NCBI RefSeq assembly: GCF_005222845.1
Contig: NZ_STFZ01000014.1
Span: forward strand, 275,517 to 339,516
Source of the DNA: Rhizobium sp. FY34
GTDB taxonomy: Bacteria > Pseudomonadota > Alphaproteobacteria > Rhizobiales > Rhizobiaceae
Length of the DNA: 64,000 nucleotides
Direction of reading: 5' to 3'
Below are positions 25,710 to 34,388 of the stretch, in pieces. Positions within the stretch are counted from its first letter, which is position 1. Every line of letters starts with the position of its first letter. Under the pieces are notes generated by a model. That model saw only the letters and a list, made by a program, of their open reading frames with translations, made no database searches and was not told where the DNA came from. Both the position numbers and the translations under genes were made by a program.

Positions 25710-25892
25710 GTCGAGCCACTAGCATATCCTCGACCATGCGCAGACTGAGCGGGAAACGGAAGTAGAGCCAAACGGCACGGGCAATCACGTCGGCTGGAAA
25801 TCGGTGGCGACGATAAAGAGGAGCACGGCTAAATCTGGTCATCCCACCAGATCCCACATTTTCATCGATGCTCGGGTAACGTGACGGTGCCA
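25710..25892 (-). mobile_element. IS6-family element remnant, right copy (N-terminal stub)
   Basis: The minus strand begins GGCACCGTCACGTTACCCGA and encodes MTRFSRAPLYRRHRFPADVI through YFRFPLSLRMVEDMLVAR, the first part of an IS6 transposase. Similarity stops at about 25710. The next bases (to 25606) stay open but are not transposase. The leader is almost identical to that of the copy at 2644, whereas the coding parts differ at many third positions. The two copies are in inverted orientation. Confidence 0.7.
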
Positions 25893-25933
25893 TGGCGAAT
25901 TCAGCCAATAACAGGTACCCGCGCGTCAGATAC

Positions 25934-26608
25934 TCAAGGGCTGTAAGCCTTCAAGAAGGCTTCTACGCCAGCTCGCGCCATGTTTTTCCGGTACTGCAGA
26001 TCAATTGTATCTGCCAATCCCAGCAAGGCGCGTATCTGCATATCACCGAGAATGCCGCCGAAGAACTGTGCAGCAGCTACGCCGGGTTGCTCGGACCTAA
26101 GCTCTCCTTTCGCCATCGCACTCGCCAGAAAGGTCGCGAATTCATTCATGAGAGCCGCCGGCCCTTCCTCAAAGAAGCGCTTTGCCAGGTCTGGAAACAG
26201 CACGGCCTCTGCGGCGGCGGTTCTGTAAACTGCCACTGTAATCGGCGAGAGCAAAAGATCGATGGCATCGAGCGCGAATTTCTCCAGTACGGAGGCGAGA
26301 GGCTCACCGGGTTTTGATTGCAGGGCAAGGGTGTGCTGACGACCTTCTCGGACTATGATTTCGGAAAAGAGTTTTTCCTTGCACTCAAAATGGGCATAGA
26401 CCGTAGCTTTTCCGACATTTGCGCGCTGTGCGATCGCGTCCATGGTCGTCGCGCCGAAGCCGCGCTCTGCGAAAAGATCTCGGGCAGCCTTCAGGATCTT
26501 CTCGCTCTTCACCTGAGACAGAGATCCGCGCTCTCGCCTGACGGGGGCAGGATTGTCGTTTTTCATGCGTTCAGTTTCATCAGCTTTCATCCGGTAGCCG
26601 TATACCAT
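25934..26608 (-). CDS. TetR-family transcriptional regulator
   Basis: A 224-residue repressor. The HTH is ATTMDAIAQRANVGKATVYA followed by HFECKEKLFSEII, the TetR signature. The ligand domain ends ARAGVEAFLKAYSP. I chose the Met at 26608 because GGAGA lies eight bases upstream. Other in-frame Mets at 26590 and 26566 remain possible. It is 37 bases downstream of maleylacetate reductase on the same strand, so it probably belongs to and controls the hydroxyquinol operon. The palindrome at 35536 is a candidate target too. Confidence 0.85.
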   Translation of the reverse strand: MVYGYRMKADETERMKNDNPAPVRRERGSLSQVKSEKILKAARDLFAERGFGATTMDAIAQRANVGKATVYAHFECKEKLFSEIIVREGRQHTLALQSKPGEPLASVLEKFALDAIDLLLSPITVAVYRTAAAEAVLFPDLAKRFFEEGPAALMNEFATFLASAMAKGELRSEQPGVAAAQFFGGILGDMQIRALLGLADTIDLQYRKNMARAGVEAFLKAYSP

Positions 26609-26645
26609 GATTTTTCTCCGGTTGGTATCGAAGTGGCAGCCGACT

Positions 26646-27713
26646 TCAAGGAGTTGTGCCTTCAAAGGCATTCTGAAGCAGATGACGTATCGTTTCCCTG
26701 TCAAAGGGCTTTGGTGACCAATAGGGGTTCAGGGTCGCAAGTTCTGCAGCCCGATCCAGCTGATCTGCGTTCATTCCGATCTGGGCAAGGTTGGTTGGCG
26801 CTCCGCAGCCCCTTGCAAGGTCCTGAATGGCTTTGGCAGGGCTCCGGTCACCCAGATTGGCCGCGCGTTGAATGCGCTTCATGGCCTGTGGCACTGCGTC
26901 GGAGACGAAACCCGTCACATAGGGCAGCATTACCGTATGCGTTTCCGCGTGAGGCAGATCAAAGGAGCCTCCCAGCACATGGCATAACTTGTGATGGATC
27001 GACATACTGACCGATCCCAGGCAGGAGCCGGCAAGCCAAGCTCCCTGGAGAGCGAGACACCTGCCGTCGATGCTTTGAGGGTACCGGTGGATGAGTGGCA
27101 AGGCGCCCATCAGATTACTGATCGCCTCCTGTGCCATAAGAGATATGATCGGATTACCATCTTGCGCATAGAGGGCCTCCACCGCATGGGCCATCGCATT
27201 CATGCCGCTTGTCACGCTGAGGGTGGTTGGCAATCCAAGGGTCAGCTCCACATCATAAACGGTCGCGGCAGGCAATATTGAAGGTGCCCGCTGGGTCGTT
27301 TTGATCCCATTTTTCGTTTCTCCCAGAATCGGGGTCATTTCAGAACCGGCATAGGTGGTGGGTACCGCAAGATGCGGAAGACCGGTGCGCAATGCCACCG
27401 CTTTTCCAAGGCCGATTGCCGAGCCTCCTCCGACGGAAATTATTCCGTTGGCGGAGGCTCGCGCCAGGTCCGCCATCGCCAAGTCGGTAATGTCTTTGGG
27501 TGTGTGCATCACTGCTCGAGGGCACAGTGCGGCACGAACTGTACCAAGGTGTTCGGCGACATCTGCTGCCATGTCTTGCTGTTCTGCCGTTGAAACGACA
27601 AGAGCATTCGACATTCCAAGCCTTTCGGCTTGCTGTCCAACAAGGCGCCTGGTGCCGCTGCCGAAAATCACGCGGTTGCTGGAGAACTGTAATGAGAAGT
27701 CGAAATCGCTCAC
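26646..27713 (-). CDS. Maleylacetate reductase
   Basis: A 355-residue iron-type alcohol dehydrogenase of the maleylacetate reductase branch, reducing maleylacetate to 3-oxoadipate with NAD(P)H. The Rossmann-like region carries SVGGGSAIGLGKAVA. Metal-binding candidates are in GMNAMAHAVEALY, IHHKLCHVLGG and LPHAETHTVMLPY. Its ATG overlaps the stop of the intradiol dioxygenase by four bases. This is the normal partner of hydroxyquinol 1,2-dioxygenase, whose product it reduces. That pairing makes the assignment strong. Confidence 0.9.
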   Translation of the reverse strand: MSDFDFSLQFSSNRVIFGSGTRRLVGQQAERLGMSNALVVSTAEQQDMAADVAEHLGTVRAALCPRAVMHTPKDITDLAMADLARASANGIISVGGGSAIGLGKAVALRTGLPHLAVPTTYAGSEMTPILGETKNGIKTTQRAPSILPAATVYDVELTLGLPTTLSVTSGMNAMAHAVEALYAQDGNPIISLMAQEAISNLMGALPLIHRYPQSIDGRCLALQGAWLAGSCLGSVSMSIHHKLCHVLGGSFDLPHAETHTVMLPYVTGFVSDAVPQAMKRIQRAANLGDRSPAKAIQDLARGCGAPTNLAQIGMNADQLDRAAELATLNPYWSPKPFDRETIRHLLQNAFEGTTP

Positions 27714-28570
27714 TGTGCAGCCGCCTCCGCAAGTATGAAATCATAGTCCAGCACCAGATAGGGGCGGTCCATCTGCGTGCCGTCTGGGGCAGTACCGGGC
27801 TGACATTCCCGGTAGCGGGTAACGAGCGAGGTCTTGACACCGAACACCACATCGCTTTCCAGGTAGGGATCACCATCGATGAAGACATGTGTCACAAGGG
27901 TTTGGAAGCCCGGTGCTTCAATCATGAAGTGAACGTGTTCCGGCCGGAACGGGTGACGTCCCTGTGCCTCCAGCATCTGGCCGACAGGTCCATCATTGGG
28001 GATCGGGTAGTACTTCGGTTTGACCGACCAGAACCAGAACCTGCCGTCGACATCCGTGCGAAAGCTGCCCCGCATCTTCAGCTCATCGCTGACCTGAACA
28101 TCATAGAAGCCTTCATCGTCGGAATGCCATGTGTCCACGAGGGCCGATAGGGGCGCGCCATCCGGGCCGCGAACTGTTCCGCTCACAAAGAGCGGCACGC
28201 CCGGCACGCCCGGCGATATGTTGTCCCCAAGTGACAGCTGTGGTCGCGTCTCTACAAAGAACGGGCCGAAGACTGTGGTTTCTGTTGCTGCATCTGCCGT
28301 GCGATGATTGATGGCATCGACAAGCATGGATACGCCCAGCGTATCCGACAGGAGAACGAATTCCTGTCGGGTCTCGCTGCACATTTGGCCCACCCGCGTC
28401 AGGAACGAGACACCGAACTCCCATTCCGCCTGGCTGGGCTCGATTTCCCGCACGAAGGCGTGAAGATGACGGACGAGGGATTCGCTGATCTGACGGATCC
28501 GCGGATTCTCAGCCTGCCCGACGGCGCACAGGACTTCCGCCGTTATGCTCTCTTCGTTGAGATCACGCAT
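27710..28570 (-). CDS. Intradiol dioxygenase, probably hydroxyquinol 1,2-dioxygenase
   Basis: A 286-residue non-haem Fe(III) enzyme that opens a catecholic ring between the hydroxyls. Ligands expected for the family are present: Tyr in DEGFYDVQ, Tyr in VKPKYYPIPNDGP, and two His in RPEHVHFMI. The first 100 residues form the helical dimerisation domain of catechol/hydroxyquinol dioxygenases. The HPFRPEHVHF form and the coupled maleylacetate reductase point to hydroxyquinol (1,2,4-trihydroxybenzene). The catechol enzyme of this window (56140) has a different HGNRPAHIHF form. The ribosome-binding site is weak. Confidence 0.85.
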   Translation of the reverse strand: MRDLNEESITAEVLCAVGQAENPRIRQISESLVRHLHAFVREIEPSQAEWEFGVSFLTRVGQMCSETRQEFVLLSDTLGVSMLVDAINHRTADAATETTVFGPFFVETRPQLSLGDNISPGVPGVPLFVSGTVRGPDGAPLSALVDTWHSDDEGFYDVQVSDELKMRGSFRTDVDGRFWFWSVKPKYYPIPNDGPVGQMLEAQGRHPFRPEHVHFMIEAPGFQTLVTHVFIDGDPYLESDVVFGVKTSLVTRYRECQPGTAPDGTQMDRPYLVLDYDFILAEAAAQ

Positions 28571-28613
28571 GGTCGAACTCTTTCATGGCTTCCCGACAAC
28601 GACTGAAAGGCGT

Positions 28614-29213
28614 TTAGCCCACAAACGGCGATCCGCCATTCAGCCAATCCGCGCCACGAGAATAGAGAGCTTCCACTTCCGGTCCCACCAGACCCGGCAT
28701 GTCCGGCTTGACCTTGTAGCCGATGGCGGTCTGCAGATAGGCCAGATGTCGGTAGCCTTCTGGAAAACTGTTCAAACGTTGCTGATCCAGAACAGGTCGC
28801 TCCATCGGATTGACGGCATCGATCCGGTCCTTCTCATAGATCGGCTGACGCACGACAATGCCCCAGCGTCCATCGCGCCGCTCAATGAAATCATAGAATC
28901 GGCCGGTGCAAACCACATCGCACAACACACCTTCGACCACGGCACGTTGGCTGATGGTCATCTTCGTCTGTGCGATCGCACGATCTCCCTTGATGTCGAT
29001 CAGCGTTCCACCGAGGAAATGCAGAATACGAACACCCTTGGCAAAAGCAGCCTTGCTTATCTCGATGAATTCATCCGGCGTCCCCTGAAACCAGGTCGCC
29101 ATCATCCGTCCGTCCGGGTGCCAACATGTGCGAAACCTCTCCCAAAGGCACGCATCGCGCGTGAGCGCCCATTCCTCAATAAGATCCCGGATGGCGTCGC
29201 GTTCTGCTTTCAT
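28614..29213 (-). CDS. NTF2/SnoaL-like protein of an aromatic operon
   Basis: A 199-residue protein with the alpha-plus-beta cone fold of the SnoaL/NTF2 family. The beginning DLIEEWALTRDACLWERFRT and the WFQGTPDEFIE stretch are typical of SnoaL_4-type sequences, which also include small subunits of ring-hydroxylating dioxygenases. No iron site is known in these, and no large subunit is nearby. It is the first gene of the hydroxyquinol operon, with a strong GGGAGGAAG site. It may be a small enzyme (isomerase, decarboxylase or hydratase) acting before ring cleavage. That is a guess. Confidence 0.7.
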   Translation of the reverse strand: MKAERDAIRDLIEEWALTRDACLWERFRTCWHPDGRMMATWFQGTPDEFIEISKAAFAKGVRILHFLGGTLIDIKGDRAIAQTKMTISQRAVVEGVLCDVVCTGRFYDFIERRDGRWGIVVRQPIYEKDRIDAVNPMERPVLDQQRLNSFPEGYRHLAYLQTAIGYKVKPDMPGLVGPEVEALYSRGADWLNGGSPFVG

Positions 29214-29427
29214 GGTCTTCCTCCCTGCGAATTACCGGTGCGGCGAGCGGCTGAAGCTCAGAGGCACCTTCGAAATTGACGCTAAGGCTTCGTTTCATGC
29301 TCTGCCTCATCCGTTCGGATGATGCTGCCCTGCCTTCATTCAGCGAAAGTGCGCACCGTAATGCCGAGCGAGAGCCTCGAGAGGGGATGGTTGTCGCCCG
29401 CCGATGGAAGAATTCTGGGAGGAATGA

Positions 29428-30600
29428 ATGGCCAAGCTATTGCAGTCTATTACCTGTTCGTCGCTGTCACTGCTGCTGTCAACCGCTGTGCCGGTGTTTG
29501 CTCTCGCAGCAGATATCGGCGCCGGCGCGCCGCCCCGTGGGCAGCCGAGCCTCGGCATCCTGACAAGCGCGAACTTGTCGAAGGCGGGTTTGCTTGAGCC
29601 GCTGTTTTCGGAAGAATTGATGGGGTCGATGCAGGCGCGCATCGGGGGGGCGCGCGCAACGGACGGTTATGCAACCTCGCTACCGTCTGGCGTGCCGCAG
29701 CCGAATTACCGTGACCGCGAGCTCTTCTATATTGCCCCGGTCAGCGTCATGTTCGAGCTGCCGTCGTCGGAGGGCGTCAATTTCATACGCCTGGCTGCCG
29801 TCGGCACCTGGGATGATGGCGCCTCGGACACTGCATTGTCTAACAATGGCGATGTGCGGCGTGCGGCGGTGCAGTTCTTCCATGCGACAGATCCCAGCCA
29901 GATCTTCGGCATCGGCGCAAGCTACGAGCGTCGCGATATAGATACGGATATCACCTCGGACGCCCTGGGCAGCTATTTCAACAACAAGTGGGAAGCCTGG
30001 GGCATTCAGGGCTTTTACGCGAAGGATTTCGGAAACAACTGGGGTCTGGAAGCAAAGGCTGAATGGCAAAGCGGACAGCATGATTTCCAGCTCACGCAGT
30101 ACATTGCGCCGGGTCGTGTCTTGCCTATCAGCTATAGCCAGAACGACGACCACCTTTATGGAGAGGTTCAATTCGTTGGCACCTATACGAAAAAGGATGC
30201 CAACTGGATTCCGGATGGTCTCGTTCTGCACCCGTCCGTGGGTATTACGTTCCAGCGCAATTATCTTGAAGAAGTGCGCAACTCCATGGGTGCTCTTGTC
30301 TCCGGCGCTGCCGGGCGGACAGAGGATTATGGCCTTCTGCTTGCAACGCTTAGGCTTGAAAAGGAGCAGGCGCTATCACCGGAATTGCAATTCCTGCCCA
30401 ATATGACAGTCGGCATTGAGCATGAATACGTCCACGATCTGGCGCTCTTCCAGAAGGATCCGACCTACGCCGTCGTAGGTGCAGGCTTCACGCTGACTGC
30501 CTACGGCCAGCGACTGGATGTCGGCTACAAGCTGCGGCAGGGTTTGAACGGCGAACGTCAGTATCAGACCTTCTCGACCGTGCTTGCATTCTCATTTTGA
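29428..30600 (+). CDS. Outer-membrane beta-barrel protein, probable aromatic-compound channel
   Basis: A 390-residue exported protein. The signal peptide runs to about residue 27 (STAVPVFALAA). The rest is rich in alternating Tyr/Phe/Gly strands, and the end TFSTVLAFSF with a terminal Phe is the mark of outer-membrane barrels. It could belong to the family linked to phenol meta-cleavage genes, but I would not insist. It heads the plus-strand half of the aromatic cluster, and a stable hairpin follows it. Passive uptake of a hydrophobic aromatic is the likely role. GGGAGGAATGA precedes the ATG. Confidence 0.75.
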   Translation: MAKLLQSITCSSLSLLLSTAVPVFALAADIGAGAPPRGQPSLGILTSANLSKAGLLEPLFSEELMGSMQARIGGARATDGYATSLPSGVPQPNYRDRELFYIAPVSVMFELPSSEGVNFIRLAAVGTWDDGASDTALSNNGDVRRAAVQFFHATDPSQIFGIGASYERRDIDTDITSDALGSYFNNKWEAWGIQGFYAKDFGNNWGLEAKAEWQSGQHDFQLTQYIAPGRVLPISYSQNDDHLYGEVQFVGTYTKKDANWIPDGLVLHPSVGITFQRNYLEEVRNSMGALVSGAAGRTEDYGLLLATLRLEKEQALSPELQFLPNMTVGIEHEYVHDLALFQKDPTYAVVGAGFTLTAYGQRLDVGYKLRQGLNGERQYQTFSTVLAFSF

Positions 30601-30615
30601 CAATTGCGCACCTGC

Positions 30616-30641
30616 GCGTGGCGGGAAGGAGTCCGCCACGC
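30616..30641 (+). terminator. Stem-loop after the outer-membrane protein gene
   Basis: GCGTGGCGG and CCGCCACGC are perfect 9-bp arms around an 8-base loop. No U-run follows, so it may attenuate or protect the upstream message rather than end it completely. The aldehyde dehydrogenase start is 37 bases further on. Confidence 0.6.
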
Positions 30642-30677
30642 AATGTGGGTCGAACATGACAGTGGAGGAAAAATATC

Positions 30678-32084
30678 ATGGATAACGCTTTACCATCTCA
30701 TGTCCAACAGGGCGTAGCTGATCCGGTTTCTGCCGTATCGTCCATGACGCTGACGCAAGCCCTTCAGGCAGCGGACCGAGCAGCTGCAGCGTTTGATCAA
30801 TGGTCGAAAGTGGGGCCGACCGAACGTCGGCGCATTCTTCTGCGTGCGGCTGATCTCTTCGAGGCGGGCAAGGAACGCCTTGCGCAGGCGATGGCATCTG
30901 AAACCGGTGCCGCGCCGGCCTGGATCGGCTTCAATGCCATGCTTTCTGCCTCTCTCATCCGCGAGGCGGCGGCGCTGACCACCCAGATTACCGGCCAGGT
31001 CTTTCAATCCGATCACATGGAAAACCTTTCTATGGCGATGCGTATTCCTGCGGGCGTAGTCCTGAGCATCGCGCCCTGGAACGCACCGGCCATCCTCTCG
31101 GTCCGTGCGATTGCAACGCCGCTCGCCTGCGGCAATACGGTTGTCCTCAAGGCGTCGGAACTGTGCCCGCGCACCCATCGCACGATCGTGGATCTCTTCC
31201 TGGAGGCGGGTGTTCCCGAGGGCGTTCTCGAATTCGTGACCCACGAGGCTCAGGATGCCGCTGCAATCGTGGAGGCCCTGATTGCCCATCCCAAAGTGCG
31301 CCGCGTGAATTTCACCGGGTCGACGCGTGTGGGGCGCATCATCGGCGAGACTGCTGGACGTCATCTGAAGCCCGCTCTGCTTGAGCTGGGTGGGAAGGCG
31401 CCGCTCATCGTGCTCGATGATGCCGACCTCGACGAGGCCGTCAGCGCTGCCGCATTCGGCGCTTACATGCATCAGGGGCAGATCTGCATGTCCACGGAAA
31501 AGCTGGTTGTGGATGAGAGGGTTGCCGATCTCTTCGTCGAGAAACTGGCTGCCAAGGCCGCGACTTTGACAGCTGGAAATCCGGCGAAAACCAATGCGGT
31601 TCTCAGTTCGGTCATCGACCAGAATGCGGTCAAGCGTGTTGCCGATCTGGTTGCCGATGCACTTGCCAAGGGTGCAACGCAGCGGGCTGGTGGCCGCGTG
31701 GAGGATACCTATGTCGATGCAATTCTGCTTGATCATGTCACTCCGGACATGAAGGTCTATCATGAGGAAACCTTCGGCCCCTGCGTGAGCGTGATCCGCG
31801 TCAAGGACGTGGACGAGGCGGTTCGAGTTGCCAACGATACCGAATACGGACTTGCAGCCGCTATCTTCGGGCGCGACGTGGATCGTGCACTGAGCGTCGG
31901 TCGACGGATTGAAAGCGGACTGGTTCATATCAATGGTCCAACCGTTCAGGATGAGGCGCATGTTCCCTTTGGCGGTGTGAAGGCCAGCGGTTATGGCCGC
32001 TTCAATGGACAACCGAGCATCGATTTCTTCACGGAACTGAAGACGCTCACGATCCAGCACGGCCACAGGCACTACCCGATTTGA
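30678..32084 (+). CDS. Aromatic aldehyde dehydrogenase (salicylaldehyde/vanillin type)
   Basis: A 468-residue aldehyde dehydrogenase. SIAPWNAPAIL is the cofactor turn, LLELGGKAPLIVLDDADLDE carries the general base Glu, and HQGQICMSTEKL carries the catalytic Cys. The GQICMSTE form is shared by salicylaldehyde and vanillin dehydrogenases. The gene overlaps the frame of the following hydratase-aldolase, which would supply an aromatic aldehyde. That matches the nahE-nahF logic of naphthalene degradation. It could also oxidise the aldehydes made by the carotenoid-oxygenase-family enzyme at 35567. Confidence 0.88.
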   Translation: MDNALPSHVQQGVADPVSAVSSMTLTQALQAADRAAAAFDQWSKVGPTERRRILLRAADLFEAGKERLAQAMASETGAAPAWIGFNAMLSASLIREAAALTTQITGQVFQSDHMENLSMAMRIPAGVVLSIAPWNAPAILSVRAIATPLACGNTVVLKASELCPRTHRTIVDLFLEAGVPEGVLEFVTHEAQDAAAIVEALIAHPKVRRVNFTGSTRVGRIIGETAGRHLKPALLELGGKAPLIVLDDADLDEAVSAAAFGAYMHQGQICMSTEKLVVDERVADLFVEKLAAKAATLTAGNPAKTNAVLSSVIDQNAVKRVADLVADALAKGATQRAGGRVEDTYVDAILLDHVTPDMKVYHEETFGPCVSVIRVKDVDEAVRVANDTEYGLAAAIFGRDVDRALSVGRRIESGLVHINGPTVQDEAHVPFGGVKASGYGRFNGQPSIDFFTELKTLTIQHGHRHYPI

Positions 32085-32140
32085 TCCCATCTACGCCGCC
32101 CGTCTCGGGCGCACGGGCTTCTGCATGGAGAATGAAGATC

Positions 32141-33130
32141 ATGACAAAACGATTTGAACTGACCGCCGCCGATATCAAGGGTGTCTGGGCCATCGTTCCG
32201 ACACCGTCCAACAGCGAAGTGGGCGATATCGGTTCAAGCACTACCGTGGACCTTGACGAGGCGGCGCGGGTGGTGGATGCGCTGGTTACGACTGGCGTGG
32301 ATGGCATTCTGTCGCTGGGCACATTCGGCGAATGTGCGACGCTCACCTGGGGCGAGAAGCGCAGCTTCATGGCAACGATTGCCGAGGCGGCGCGCGGGCG
32401 CGTGCCGGTCTTCGGCGGCACGACCACGCTCAACACACGCGATACGATCGAGCAGACCCGTCAACTCCCCGATCTTGGCATCAGCGGAACAATGCTGGGG
32501 TTGCCGATGTGGGTGCGTTGCGACGAGGATACGGCAGTGCGTTTCTATCAGGATGTGGCGGAAGCCTGCCCTGATGTGGCCATCTGCCTCTATGCCAATC
32601 CGCAGGCATTCAAGTTCGATTACCCGACGTCGTTCTGGTCGCGCGTAAGCTCGATCCCGCAGATTGTCAGCGCAAAATACCTGTCCATGGCGCGCCTTGC
32701 CGTAGACCTCGAAGCCGTCGGCGGCAGAATTGCCTTACTTCCAAACGAAGTTGAATACCCGAAGGCTGCCGAGCTTCATCCAGACGCTGTCTCCGCCTTC
32801 TGGTCCAGTTCTGCGACCACCGGCCCCAATACGGTGCTTGCGCTGCGCGATGCGGTTGCCTTCGCCAAGGCAAGCCATGACTGGAGCGCCGTTCAAGCCA
32901 TGGACAGCGACATACACAAAGCGGAAGCGGGTTTCTTTCCGAACGGCGATTTCGCTGAATTCTCAAAATATAACATCATTCTGGAAAAGGCCCGTATGGA
33001 CGCAGCCGGCTGGATGCGTGCCGGACCTGTGCGGCCGCCCTATCGTGAAGCACCGGCCGATTATGTGGCGGGCGCCCGTCGGTCTGGCGAGGCCTGGGCT
33101 TCGCTCCACAAGCGATATGCAAGCCGCTGA
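32141..33130 (+). CDS. Hydratase-aldolase, NahE-like (DapA superfamily)
   Basis: A 329-residue class I aldolase of the dihydrodipicolinate-synthase fold. Family members hydrate and cleave trans-o-hydroxybenzylidenepyruvate (or close analogues) into an aromatic aldehyde plus pyruvate. LTAADIKGVWAIVPTPS and DGILSLGTFGECATLTWGEK are characteristic of this branch, and VSAKYLS holds the Schiff-base Lys. The first in-frame ATG is at 32081, inside the preceding gene. I chose 32141 because GGAG lies 11 bases before it. Its presence between an aldehyde dehydrogenase and an extradiol dioxygenase indicates a meta-type pathway on a fused-ring or vinylogous substrate. Confidence 0.85.
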   Translation: MTKRFELTAADIKGVWAIVPTPSNSEVGDIGSSTTVDLDEAARVVDALVTTGVDGILSLGTFGECATLTWGEKRSFMATIAEAARGRVPVFGGTTTLNTRDTIEQTRQLPDLGISGTMLGLPMWVRCDEDTAVRFYQDVAEACPDVAICLYANPQAFKFDYPTSFWSRVSSIPQIVSAKYLSMARLAVDLEAVGGRIALLPNEVEYPKAAELHPDAVSAFWSSSATTGPNTVLALRDAVAFAKASHDWSAVQAMDSDIHKAEAGFFPNGDFAEFSKYNIILEKARMDAAGWMRAGPVRPPYREAPADYVAGARRSGEAWASLHKRYASR

Positions 33131-33166
33131 TCAAGGCGTGTTCCCGTTCAAGGAGGAGATCGGACA

Positions 33167-34366
33167 ATGAATGCCGAAGTTTTGGACCATGCCATGCGCG
33201 AAGCAGGCCTGATAGAGCAGGCGCGCGCAATGATGCCGGAACTCAAGCGGCGTGCTCGCGCCGCCGAGGCTGCACGCATGCTGCAGACCGAAACAATTGA
33301 TGATTTCCGCAAGGCGGGCTTCTTCAAGATCCTGCAATCGCCTGCCTATGGGGGCTTTGGGCTATCGCCTCTCACTCTCTGCCGTGTCGTCTTCGAGGTT
33401 GGCCGGGGAGATATGTCCGCCGGTTGGGTGCTGTTCGTTCTTGCCCTGCACCAGTATGAGGTTACTCTCATGGGTGAGGCTGCCTGTGAAACGATCTGGG
33501 GTGAGAACCCTGACGCACTGGTTGCTTCTTCGGTTGCTCCCTTTGGAGCGCTGGAGCGGGTAGAAGGCGGCTTCAGATTGAATGGACGCTGGCGCTTCAG
33601 CAGCGGCATCGATCATTCCGACTGGGTTGGCGTCGGCGGGCTCGTTGCCAATCTGGACGGCAAGGGCAAGGACTTCCGCATGTCCTTGATCCCTACGAAA
33701 GACGCAAGGATCGATCCACAGTCGTGGAATCCGTTCGGTCTTGCGGGAACGGGCAGCAAGGACCTCGACATCGATAACGTATTTGTGCCGGAGCATCTGA
33801 GCTTCAGCCTTGTCGATGCCCATCGAATGATCGGACAGGACAAGCTGTCTCGCAACTTCCGCTATCCTTTCTGGATCGTGTTCAACGCGGTTCTCGGCGC
33901 GGCCATTATCGGCGGTGCGAATGGCGGCGTGGACGAAGCAATTGAGCAGATGTCGGTTCGCGTTGGTTCGGCAGATAACGGGAATGGCAAACAGGCGGCC
34001 GCTGACGATCACTTCGTGCGCATGAGGGTTGGCCGTGCACGAGTTCTGGTTCGCACTGCGCAGGCGCGCTACAGCGCTATATTCGCGGAGATGGACGATT
34101 ACATCTCCAAGGGCGAAGCGATCCCGGTCGAGCAGCGTATGCATTACATCGCAGAGATTGCCCAATGTGGCCGTGATTGCGAGGAGGCCGTGCTGACCCT
34201 CTACAAGACCACCGGAGGGCGCGGTATTTCCTTGGACAACAATATGCAGGCCATTCTGCGCAACGTGCTGGCAGGCGCCAATCACGTGGCGATGAACCTT
34301 GACCCCATGCTGCAAAACCTTGGGGGACAATTGCTGGGCGGCGAGATTCCGCCGGTGATGTGCTGA
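33167..34366 (+). CDS. Acyl-CoA-dehydrogenase-fold flavin monooxygenase (HsaA/DszC-like)
   Basis: A 399-residue protein of the group D flavin monooxygenases, which use reduced FMN or FAD from a partner reductase to hydroxylate an aromatic ring. The acyl-CoA-dehydrogenase fold is shown by GDMSAGWVLFVLALHQYEVT, FRLNGRWRFSSGIDHSDWV and the terminal TGGRGISLDNNMQAILRNVL. The catalytic Glu of true acyl-CoA dehydrogenases is not evident. The reductase likely serving it lies 6.7 kb away (41064). It is followed by the extradiol dioxygenase that would cleave its catecholic product. Confidence 0.85.
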   Translation: MNAEVLDHAMREAGLIEQARAMMPELKRRARAAEAARMLQTETIDDFRKAGFFKILQSPAYGGFGLSPLTLCRVVFEVGRGDMSAGWVLFVLALHQYEVTLMGEAACETIWGENPDALVASSVAPFGALERVEGGFRLNGRWRFSSGIDHSDWVGVGGLVANLDGKGKDFRMSLIPTKDARIDPQSWNPFGLAGTGSKDLDIDNVFVPEHLSFSLVDAHRMIGQDKLSRNFRYPFWIVFNAVLGAAIIGGANGGVDEAIEQMSVRVGSADNGNGKQAAADDHFVRMRVGRARVLVRTAQARYSAIFAEMDDYISKGEAIPVEQRMHYIAEIAQCGRDCEEAVLTLYKTTGGRGISLDNNMQAILRNVLAGANHVAMNLDPMLQNLGGQLLGGEIPPVMC

Positions 34367-34388
34367 GTGCGGCTGTTTCGGGAGTTGA

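Noticed and set aside
27710-28570. Naming the intradiol enzyme catechol 1,2-dioxygenase
   Set aside because: It is coupled to maleylacetate reductase, and a separate clear catA exists at 56140. Hydroxyquinol is the better substrate guess.
30690-32090. 466-codon minus-strand frame opposite the aldehyde dehydrogenase
   Set aside because: The dehydrogenase is fully supported by its catalytic Glu and Cys. The antisense product is His/Arg-rich without domains.
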